Positions 52,739 to 59,468 of a DNA stretch of 64,000 nucleotides are shown here, in pieces. Position 1 is the first letter of the stretch, and each line of letters opens with the position of its first letter. Position numbers and translations under genes: made by a program. The stretch covers positions 14,845 through 78,844 of the forward strand of contig JAVBUR010000072.1 of NCBI GenBank assembly GCA_031555145.1, in the 5' to 3' direction. The notes under the pieces were generated by a model. The model was given only the letters and a program-made list of their open reading frames with translations. It was not told the DNA's origin and did not search any database. This stretch comes from JAJDIA01 sp031555145. GTDB taxonomy: Bacteria; Bacteroidota; Bacteroidia; Bacteroidales; Tannerellaceae.

Positions 52739-53488
52739 CTATCTAAGCAACCACTCGATCAACTCTTGCATAAATACCTGATCATCTTTACCGCGCCATA
52801 TAATACTCATGCCGTTAGGCATCGTCATTTCTACTCCGCCCATGAAAAGGCCGGTCATGGTCTCACCAAAAGCAACGATAGTGCCCCCATTATCGAGCCT
52901 GACATACGCGCCGTGGACATGTTGTTCATCACCGTTCATGAGGCTAACGGGTGTACCGCCTGCCAGAGAACGGCTGCCGCTATATGATAGCTCATAGGCA
53001 TGACCAACGGCTTCGGTAATCAAACTGGTAGCTCCTGCATCCGGTTTCATCGGAAGATCAAGACCATACTCCATTCCAAAAGGCTTTACGATGTCGTTGC
53101 CTCCGAAGGCTTCCATACCCACTCGGTGTTCTTCATCCATGAAGAGAATAAGCTTACCTCCATTGTTGACGTAGTTTACGATTGCCTCACGCTCGGTTGG
53201 AGTCAGATTGTTCTTGGGGGTAGTCCTATCTCTTTGGAGAGGAGAAAGGATGATAAGCAAGTCGGCTTGGGCAAGCAGGGTGCTGTTTACTTCCTTATCC
53301 TCATTGATGAGTAGATTTGCACCTATTTTGTTATTGACAATATCGGTATACAGGTCAAACATTCGGGGGTTGGATTTGAGATACTCTGCGCTTGACTCAT
53401 GGGAGACGTCGAGTACTACCGTCTTTCCTTGTGCACTTACACTGATGGCCAGTACAGCCATCAGTGCTAAGGATATTAATCTTTTCAT
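52739..53488 (-). CDS. Secreted protein of unknown function (DUF4350/GATase-like fold)
   Basis: A signal peptide (LISLALMAVLAISVSAQ) precedes a domain with VVLDVSHESSAEYLKSNPRM, DLLIILSPLQRDRTTPKN, AIVNYVNNGGKLILFMDEEH and GGTIVAFGETMTGLFMGG. The order of an early Asp, a central glycine-rich NNGGKLILF strand and the late TIVAFGE strand recalls the GldG/DUF4350 type of Rossmann-like domain used in ABC and gliding-related proteins. No catalytic residues are obvious. It lies 24 nt after the MBL-like gene and is probably cotranscribed with it. Confidence 0.6.
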   Translation of the reverse strand: MKRLISLALMAVLAISVSAQGKTVVLDVSHESSAEYLKSNPRMFDLYTDIVNNKIGANLLINEDKEVNSTLLAQADLLIILSPLQRDRTTPKNNLTPTEREAIVNYVNNGGKLILFMDEEHRVGMEAFGGNDIVKPFGMEYGLDLPMKPDAGATSLITEAVGHAYELSYSGSRSLAGGTPVSLMNGDEQHVHGAYVRLDNGGTIVAFGETMTGLFMGGVEMTMPNGMSIIWRGKDDQVFMQELIEWLLR

Positions 53489-53512
53489 TTCTATTGATGT
53501 TGTATGAGATTA

Positions 53513-54358
53513 TTATTTATACAGGTTCGCAGCCAACGCCGTGAGGTTATCTTCGCCGGCAATATCCTTATAAGTCATTTTCATGGCAAGGATGAACTCG
53601 TCGCCAGTTCGTATTTGGGATGTCATTTCTTTGACCTTTTTCAGGTACCCGATCTGGAATGTGACGGCGTTAATATCTGCCATGGCAGCACCATGCCCAC
53701 CGATGAATACAGTTGCGCCAGTTGCTTTGGCATGTTCGAGTTCAGTAAGGGTGGCATCCACAGCCTGCCGGTTGGAGAGTTGCAGCGGACTCATGTGCAT
53801 GTTAGCTACAGGCGTGAAATGCATGTAATAGGCATTTCCTCCGATCAGGACGCTGGCGGCAGGGAAATCGGACGAGGCGCCGGGGGAGAACCTAAACTCT
53901 ATTCCTGCCCAATTCTCACGTGCGTTCTTGCCAACGGTTGCAGTCGGAACAAATTCGCTTATATCCATTGCTTCGCCAAATCCGGCGGCAAAATTACCCA
54001 TCATGCCTTTGTAGATATCACCCTGGATAAAAGCGGGCATACCTTCGATCATGACGAATTTAGAGTGGTCGAATGCACTGAAACCGGCGGCGTGATAATT
54101 GGCAATCACTTTCTCAACGGGTTTGTTTAGTTTGGTAACGTACGCTCCAAATTCTTTGATGTTTTCGAAAAAGGCAGCGGGTTCGAGAACAACAAGCCCT
54201 TTTCCTCCTTCAATGATGTAGCTCATGTCACCCAGTGGATCGGCGGTTACATAAGCGTGTAGTTTAAAACCACCGAAGTCTTTTACTTCGAAATTACTCT
54301 GTGCATGAACGGTTGTTGTCATTGCTACAGCTACTAATACTCCCATAATCTGTTTCAT
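53513..54358 (-). CDS. Secreted metallo-beta-lactamase-fold protein with degenerate metal site
   Basis: A signal peptide (MKQIMGVLVAVAMTTTVHAQ) is followed by MBL-fold strands (SYIIEGGKGLVVLEPAAF, KPVEKVIANYHAAGFSAFDH, TVFIGGHGAAM). The usual HxHxDH zinc motif is reduced to NYHAAGF, while the later GGHGA remains. It is therefore probably not a classical zinc hydrolase; ligand binding or a changed activity is more likely. It is divergent from the HxlR regulator with a 258-bp shared upstream region and begins a two-gene operon. Confidence 0.7.
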   Translation of the reverse strand: MKQIMGVLVAVAMTTTVHAQSNFEVKDFGGFKLHAYVTADPLGDMSYIIEGGKGLVVLEPAAFFENIKEFGAYVTKLNKPVEKVIANYHAAGFSAFDHSKFVMIEGMPAFIQGDIYKGMMGNFAAGFGEAMDISEFVPTATVGKNARENWAGIEFRFSPGASSDFPAASVLIGGNAYYMHFTPVANMHMSPLQLSNRQAVDATLTELEHAKATGATVFIGGHGAAMADINAVTFQIGYLKKVKEMTSQIRTGDEFILAMKMTYKDIAGEDNLTALAANLYK

Positions 54359-54616
54359 AATTGTCTATTTTTAATTGTGAATCGAATCGTTTACCAGTGA
54401 ATATGGGGGTAAAAGTAGAAGAGTCGGGAATCATGTGCAAACGGGTTCCTTACTCACCATAGAGGTTAGTAATATTGATTATAAGCCTGTTACAAATTTA
54501 GTTTTAATCTTTTTTATGAATAAGGGCACTTAAGGATGTAAGGTTCCGATGAAAACATTACTCTCTTTTGGTTATTAACTCTATATTTGCAGTCAGGAAG
54601 TAAAAAACGAAAAAAC
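54359..54616. promoter_or_regulatory. Divergent region between the MBL-like and HxlR genes
   Basis: TATATTTG at 54582-54589 (plus) is the likely -7 box of the HxlR gene. A near -7 (TACTTTTA, minus, about 54403-54410) may serve the MBL-like gene. GGTTCC occurs twice (54445-54450 and 54542-54547). The region is a natural place for HxlR to act. No gene is seen. Confidence 0.4.
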
Positions 54617-54952
54617 ATGAGGCAATTAGATTTACATTACCCGACCTGTCCGATACGGAATGTATTGGATCGTATCAGCGACAAGTGGTCATTATTGGTT
54701 TTATGTCTTTTAGGAGGAAGTGAAAAACTACGCTACAAGGAACTGATGGCCGAGATACCTGATATTTCGCATAAAATGTTGACCAATACATTGAAGCGTC
54801 TGGAAGAAGACCACCTGGTGATACGACAAGCCTATGCCGAAATTCCCCCACGCGTCGAATACTCCCTGACAGATACCGGCAAGACATTAATGCCCTCCAT
54901 TGAAATGATGATCAACTGGGCGCAAACTCACTTTGAAGCGGTAACGAAATAA
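54617..54952 (+). CDS. HxlR-family transcriptional regulator
   Basis: The winged-helix shows the family pattern CPIRNVLDRISDKWSLLVLC, LRYKELMAEIPDISHKMLTN and YAEIPPRVEYSLTDTGKTLM. The Cys in YPTCPIRN is at the position used for thiol sensing of aldehydes and electrophiles in HypR/YodB-like members. The frame reaches back to 54587, but TATATTTG at 54582-54589 is a -7 box, so the ATG at 54617 (MRQLDLHYPTC) is the start. Nearby reductases and cupin fit an electrophile-response group. Confidence 0.92.
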   Translation: MRQLDLHYPTCPIRNVLDRISDKWSLLVLCLLGGSEKLRYKELMAEIPDISHKMLTNTLKRLEEDHLVIRQAYAEIPPRVEYSLTDTGKTLMPSIEMMINWAQTHFEAVTK

Positions 54953-54961
54953 AGAGATCCC

Positions 54962-55807
54962 TCAGAATTTGACGGCACTGAGGACTTCCACCATCTTCGG
55001 ATCCTGATGATCGAGGAAGAGGCTTTCACCAGCATCCAGTCCTCGGATCGCATCCATGTCTTCGGCGCTTAATTCGAAGTCAAATACATTGAAGTTTTCA
55101 ATGATACGTTCTTTATGGACGGATTTGGGAATAACGATCACATCGCGTTGCATAAGCCAGCGGAGGGTGACCTGTGCGGCTGATTTATGATATTTCTTAC
55201 CGATACCGACCAGCGTTTCGTTTTGGAACAGGTTGTTCTTCCCTTCGGCAAAGGGTCCCCAGGATTCAATCCGGACATTGTATTCTTTCATCACCTCATT
55301 GCTTTCGATCTGTTGATGGAACGGGTGGGTTTCTACCTGATTAACGGCGGGAATTACTTTGTTGTGAATGATTAGATCGACCAGGCGGTCGGGCTTAAAG
55401 TTACTTACGCCAATGGCACGTATCTTGCCTTCCTGATACAGTTCTTCCATGGCGCGCCAGGAACCATAGACATCGCCGAAGGGTTGGTGGATGAGGTAGA
55501 GGTCGAGATGGTCGAGTTGTAGTTTGGAGAGTGATTTCTCGAATGCTTTTTTAGCTTTCTCATAGCCGGCATCCTGAATCCAGAGTTTAGTGGTGATGAA
55601 GAGTTGATTGCGGGAGATGCCGCTTCGCTTGATGGCACGTCCCACGGCCTCTTCGTTCCCATAGACAGCGGCGGTGTCGATTGAACGATAACCTGCTTGC
55701 AGGGCGTCGTACACGCATTGTTCGCATTCCTTTTCATCGGTGACCTGGTAAACGCCAAAGCCCAAGAGGGGCATTTCTACGCCGTTATTTAGTATTATAT
55801 CTTTCAT
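54962..55807 (-). CDS. Aldo/keto reductase (2,5-diketogluconate reductase-like)
   Basis: The sequence has the canonical AKR motifs GVYQVTDEKECEQCVYDALQ, SIDTAAVYGNEEAVGRAI (catalytic Asp and Tyr), FITTKLWI (Lys), LDLYLIHQPFGD (His) and the NADPH site VIPKSVHKERIIENF. Length 281 is normal for AKR5-type enzymes. It lies 24 nt after the alcohol dehydrogenase gene on the same strand. Together they suggest NADPH-dependent removal of reactive aldehydes. Confidence 0.93.
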   Translation of the reverse strand: MKDIILNNGVEMPLLGFGVYQVTDEKECEQCVYDALQAGYRSIDTAAVYGNEEAVGRAIKRSGISRNQLFITTKLWIQDAGYEKAKKAFEKSLSKLQLDHLDLYLIHQPFGDVYGSWRAMEELYQEGKIRAIGVSNFKPDRLVDLIIHNKVIPAVNQVETHPFHQQIESNEVMKEYNVRIESWGPFAEGKNNLFQNETLVGIGKKYHKSAAQVTLRWLMQRDVIVIPKSVHKERIIENFNVFDFELSAEDMDAIRGLDAGESLFLDHQDPKMVEVLSAVKF

Positions 55808-55831
55808 AATGCTGTTGTTGTTTTTAAAGGG

Positions 55832-56884
55832 TTAGTTTTTCAATGAGGCCATGTCAACGACAAAGCGGTAATGGACGTCTCCTTTTTCCATGCGGACGAA
55901 GGCGTCGTTGATCTGGTTGGTGGTGATGAGTTCGATGTCTGCGGTGATGTTGTGTTTGGCACAGAAGTCGAGCATTTCCTGTGTTTCGGCAATACCGCCG
56001 ATATTGGAGCCTGAGAAGCTTTTACGTCCTTTTACAAGATAAAAGGCGCCGACCGGGAGAGGTTCTACGGGTAAACCAACCAAGACGAGAGCTCCGTCTA
56101 CTTTCAACAGGTTGAGGTAGACGTTGACATCGTGTTTGGCTGAAACGGTGTCGAGGATCATGTCCAACTTTGCCTGTTTCTTCATCTGCTCAGGATCGGT
56201 GGAAAGGGTTACTTCATCGGCTCCCAGACGTTTGGCGTCTGCAGCTTTCGAAGCGGAGGTGGTGAAGACGGTGACGTGTGCTCCCATTGCCTTGGCTATT
56301 TTGATGGCGAGGTGTCCGAGGCCGCCGATACCGATGATGCCAACTTTTTTACCCGGACCCGCGTGCCAGTGTTTCAATGGTGAGTAGGTGGTGATTCCGG
56401 CACAAAGTAGGGGTGCGGCAGCCGGGAGGTCGAGGGTTTTAGGGACGTGAAGGACATAGTTTTCATTTACCACGATGTTTTCCGAAAAGCCGCCATAGGT
56501 CTGTCCGCCGGAGATGCGGTCGGGAGAGTTGAAAACCATGGTAGTTTCAACGTCGCAGAACTGTTCGTCGCCTTCCGCGCAGTGTTCGCACTTGCCACAG
56601 GAGTCAACGATGCAGCCAACGGCGGCAAGATCGCCGATCTTGAATTTGTGGACGTGGTCGCCTTTGTGGGTGACCTTACCGACAATCTCGTGTCCGGGGA
56701 CGAGGGGATAAACGGCATTGTGCCATTCGTTGCGTATGGAGTGGAGGTCGGAGTGACAGATGCCACAGTAGAGGATTTCAATTTCCACATCGTGGGGTAA
56801 AAGGGTGCGGCGTTGGATAGTCAACGACTGCATAGGGACATCTGCGGCTGTTGCTCCGAATGCTTTGGTTTCTTTTGTTTCCAT
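55832..56884 (-). CDS. Zinc-dependent NADP alcohol dehydrogenase (YahK/cinnamyl-alcohol type)
   Basis: This MDR-superfamily enzyme has the catalytic zinc site CGICHSDLHSIRNEW and PGHEIVG, the structural zinc Cys cluster CIVDSCGKCEHC, and the nucleotide site GIIGIGGLGHLAIK. YahK-like members reduce a broad range of aldehydes with NADPH. The 350-residue length is typical. It sits between the cupin gene (23 nt upstream) and the aldo/keto reductase gene, probably in one operon. Confidence 0.94.
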   Translation of the reverse strand: METKETKAFGATAADVPMQSLTIQRRTLLPHDVEIEILYCGICHSDLHSIRNEWHNAVYPLVPGHEIVGKVTHKGDHVHKFKIGDLAAVGCIVDSCGKCEHCAEGDEQFCDVETTMVFNSPDRISGGQTYGGFSENIVVNENYVLHVPKTLDLPAAAPLLCAGITTYSPLKHWHAGPGKKVGIIGIGGLGHLAIKIAKAMGAHVTVFTTSASKAADAKRLGADEVTLSTDPEQMKKQAKLDMILDTVSAKHDVNVYLNLLKVDGALVLVGLPVEPLPVGAFYLVKGRKSFSGSNIGGIAETQEMLDFCAKHNITADIELITTNQINDAFVRMEKGDVHYRFVVDMASLKN

Positions 56885-56907
56885 AATTGGGTCCTTATTT
56901 TTACTTT

Positions 56908-57309
56908 TTATATTACTATTCCATTGTATTCTTCATCGCTTACTGATCCGAGCCAAACGGCGGGGCCAGCATCGACTTTAGTCGTTATTCCGATATGTGT
57001 GAATTCGCTGTCTGGGGCTGCACCATGCCAGTGTACGACATTCGGTTTGATTTCAACTACGTCGCCTGCCTTTAAAACGTGGATGGATTTTCCCTTTTCC
57101 TGATAGTAGCCTTTGCCGGAGGTGACAAGCAATAGTTGTCCGCCGGGATGGCTGTGCCAGTAATTGCGGCAGCCGGAAGCGAAGGTTACATTATATACTT
57201 GGGTGTTGAATGCATTGTAGGGATCGGCCACCAGCATTTGTACCCATGCGTCACCGGTAAAATTAGCTTCGGCTTTTTCTCCCAGAAGAAAGATCTTTGA
57301 ATTATCCAT
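56908..57309 (-). CDS. Cupin-domain protein
   Basis: This 133-residue cupin has CRNYWHSHPGGQLLLVTSGKG (motif 1, His pair and Gln) and VEIKPNVVHWHGAAPDSEF (motif 2, His). Proteins of this size often accompany aldo/keto reductases and alcohol dehydrogenases and are annotated as carboxymuconolactone-type or quercetin-type cupins. It is the first gene of the cupin/ADH/AKR group. No clear -7 box is seen upstream. Confidence 0.85.
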   Translation of the reverse strand: MDNSKIFLLGEKAEANFTGDAWVQMLVADPYNAFNTQVYNVTFASGCRNYWHSHPGGQLLLVTSGKGYYQEKGKSIHVLKAGDVVEIKPNVVHWHGAAPDSEFTHIGITTKVDAGPAVWLGSVSDEEYNGIVI

Positions 57310-57481
57310 ATTGTCTGTTTTAGAATTATTGTATGAGAATAAAAACGACCAGTATTATTATAACAATCGCGAGATTTTTTTTTGTTCCCGTATCGCTGAA
57401 TAATTGTAAACGAACATCCAAAGATAATTAATGAGCCGCAGGGGAGTCAAATGGGTGTGACGTGAGAGGCTCTTTTTTTCA

Positions 57482-57489
57482 TACCTTTG
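57482..57489 (+). promoter_or_regulatory. -7 box of the beta-lactamase gene
   Basis: TACCTTTG on the plus strand, about 50 nt before the ATG. A poly-T tract precedes it. No insertion sequence lies upstream to boost expression. Confidence 0.45.
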
Positions 57490-57540
57490 CGTGTCTGTTA
57501 TGATTCGGTTTATAAATCGGCTAAATAAGGGGATAAAAGT

Positions 57541-58422
57541 ATGAAAAGACATCTTGCGATTGGTTTGTTTCTTTTGTTGATCGTTGCTTCTGTTTCAGCG
57601 CAAACGAATGCGCTGCAGATAGGTATAGAGAAGGTTATAGCAGACAAAAAAGCTGAGGTTGGCGTGGCTGTTTGTGGGATGGGGAGCAAAGACACGTTGA
57701 GTATTAACGGGGATAGGTATTTCCCTATGATAAGTGTTTTCAAATTCCATATTGCACTGACAGTACTGGATAAGGTGGATAAAGGTGTGTTTGCGCTTGA
57801 TCAGAAATTGTTTGTCCGCCGAGCAGAGTTGTTGGATAATACGTGGAGTCCCTTCAGGGATAAATATCCGAATGGGGATGTTTCGATCACACTGGAGGAG
57901 GCGTTGCAATGGATGGTGGTACATAGTGATAATAATCTTTGTGATGTACTAATACGGTTTGTAGGTGGAACAGAGGTGGTCTCTGATTTCATCCATTCGC
58001 CAGACTTCGTGATAAAGAACAATGAGGAGGATATGCACAAAGATTGGGAATCGCAGTTCGTCAATACAACGACGCCTTTGGCTGCTGCTGTGTTACTTAA
58101 GCGGTTTTACGAGGGAGAGTTGTTGAGTAAAGAAAATACAGCTGTACTATATAGGATGATGGTGCAGACTACAGTAGGACAGAAAAGACTAAAGGCTAAG
58201 CTCCCGACAGGAACAGAAGTGGCTCACCGGACGGGGAGTTCATTTACGAGTGAAGAAGGGGTAACGGGAGCAACGAATGATGTAGGGATCGTTAAGTTAC
58301 CCAATGGGCAGTATTATACTATTGCCGTTTTTGTCCATAATTCCAGTGAAAGACCGGATGCGACGGAACAGGTGATTGCGGATATTTCAAAAGTGGTATG
58401 GGATTATTTTAATGGCAGGTAG
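57541..58422 (+). CDS. Class A beta-lactamase with RTG motif (Bacteroidales subclass)
   Basis: A signal peptide (LAIGLFLLLIVASVSA) precedes the class A motifs: SVFK with active Ser near 65, SDN near 129-131, the omega-loop Glu in NEEDM near 162-163, and HRTGSS near 229-234. The overall pattern matches Bacteroidales enzymes such as CfxA and CblA. Arg takes the place of the usual Lys in KTG; Arg at this position also occurs in CARB/PSE carbenicillinases. It is a single gene with its own promoter and a terminator, probably chromosomal. The substrate range cannot be read from sequence. Confidence 0.93.
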   Translation: MKRHLAIGLFLLLIVASVSAQTNALQIGIEKVIADKKAEVGVAVCGMGSKDTLSINGDRYFPMISVFKFHIALTVLDKVDKGVFALDQKLFVRRAELLDNTWSPFRDKYPNGDVSITLEEALQWMVVHSDNNLCDVLIRFVGGTEVVSDFIHSPDFVIKNNEEDMHKDWESQFVNTTTPLAAAVLLKRFYEGELLSKENTAVLYRMMVQTTVGQKRLKAKLPTGTEVAHRTGSSFTSEEGVTGATNDVGIVKLPNGQYYTIAVFVHNSSERPDATEQVIADISKVVWDYFNGR

Positions 58423-58456
58423 CTGGGCGCTTCACACCCTCTTTTTCTTTGCTTTC

Positions 58457-58485
58457 AAAAAGTGCAGCACGGTGCTGCACTTTTT
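58457..58485. terminator. Bidirectional terminator between the beta-lactamase and GNAT genes
   Basis: AAAAAGTGCAGCAC (58457-58470) and GTGCTGCACTTTTT (58472-58485) form a near-perfect stem with T tracts on both strands. It sits exactly between two convergent genes and would stop transcripts from either side. It overlaps the last two bases of the GNAT gene (stop at 58484). Confidence 0.8.
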
Positions 58486-59404
58486 ATTGAAGAATATGTT
58501 TGACCTCGTCGAGGTCAAAACAAGCATGTACCTTAAAAGATTTTCGCAGTTCTTCGGATTGGCCTTCGAGTTCTTCTTTCAGGCTGTTGTCGGGGTTGAT
58601 TATGAAGAAGATGTGTTTACATCCGGCTGCTTTGGCTTCCGGGATGAAAGTATTGAAAATCCACGTTGTATCTTCCAGCCTGTTTTTAAATCCGGTGCGG
58701 GTGTCTGCGATGTAGCTGCAATTGTCATGCGTCTTCATGATTTTGATGGCGTACCGTAAGGGGTTGCGATAATCATCGTCATAACAAAATTGCTTCCATG
58801 TCACGAATGCGGCATTGAGGTCGGGCAGGTAGTTGACGCTGCAAAAGTCGGAGTTGTAATGCATGAAGTCTCTTGGATCGTCTTCCACGATGGCGTAGTG
58901 GTAGTTGTCTTTCCATTCGCCTCTGATCGGGAGTATTTTTCTTCTCAGGCCTTCCCTTGTCATACCTGTATTTTCAAGTACACGGATTGATCGTACGTTT
59001 TCTGTTGCAACTCCTGCTTCTACTTTGTGAAGGTGGAAATGATCAAATCCAGCATTTATCAGGGTTTTTGCCACTTCAGTAGCATATCCATGTCCCCAGT
59101 GTGAAGGGAATAACTCATAGAAGATTTCGCCCAGTTTGAATCTGTTAACAGCGAAAAAGATGCCTGCTACACCGATAAGTTCGCCGGTGTCTTTCCGGAC
59201 AATTTTCCAGGCGTATGAAGTCCTGTTCTCTGCTTGCTGAGATTCGATCATTGGTCGGATCATTTCTTTGGTTGCGTCGATGTTGTGGGGAATCCCTTGG
59301 GTGTTGTATTCGTCAACTTCAGGGTGTGAATACAGTTTGTGAAGAATGTCCACATCATCCCAGGTTATTTCTTGCAGTTTTAATCTTTTTGATTCTAATT
59401 CCAT
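58484..59404 (-). CDS. GNAT acetyltransferase (RimJ/RimL type) fused to a C-terminal alpha/beta domain
   Basis: The N-terminal 170 residues are a RimJ/RimL-like GNAT domain (LKLQEITWDDVDILHKLYSH, GHGYATEVAKTLINAGFDHF, NVRSIRVLENTGM). The C-terminal 130 residues (YLPDLNAAFVTWKQFCYDDD, SYIADTRTGFKNRLED, GCKHIFFIINPDNSLKEE) look like the STAS/SpoIIAA-like domain that Bacteroidales encode as a separate small protein. The fusion is unusual. TATTTTTG on the minus strand at 59438-59445 is a candidate -7 box. Acetylation target unknown. Confidence 0.8.
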   Translation of the reverse strand: MELESKRLKLQEITWDDVDILHKLYSHPEVDEYNTQGIPHNIDATKEMIRPMIESQQAENRTSYAWKIVRKDTGELIGVAGIFFAVNRFKLGEIFYELFPSHWGHGYATEVAKTLINAGFDHFHLHKVEAGVATENVRSIRVLENTGMTREGLRRKILPIRGEWKDNYHYAIVEDDPRDFMHYNSDFCSVNYLPDLNAAFVTWKQFCYDDDYRNPLRYAIKIMKTHDNCSYIADTRTGFKNRLEDTTWIFNTFIPEAKAAGCKHIFFIINPDNSLKEELEGQSEELRKSFKVHACFDLDEVKHILQ

Positions 59405-59468
59405 GATTTATACAATTTTCAACCGTTTATGCTATCGCAAAAATAACAGAATTTTCCTGCCAAAAGTT

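Noticed and set aside
57432..57480. GAGCC...GGCTC followed by seven T before the beta-lactamase gene, considered as a terminator
   Set aside because: The stem is only 5 bp with a loop of about 30 nt, and no plus-strand gene ends upstream.
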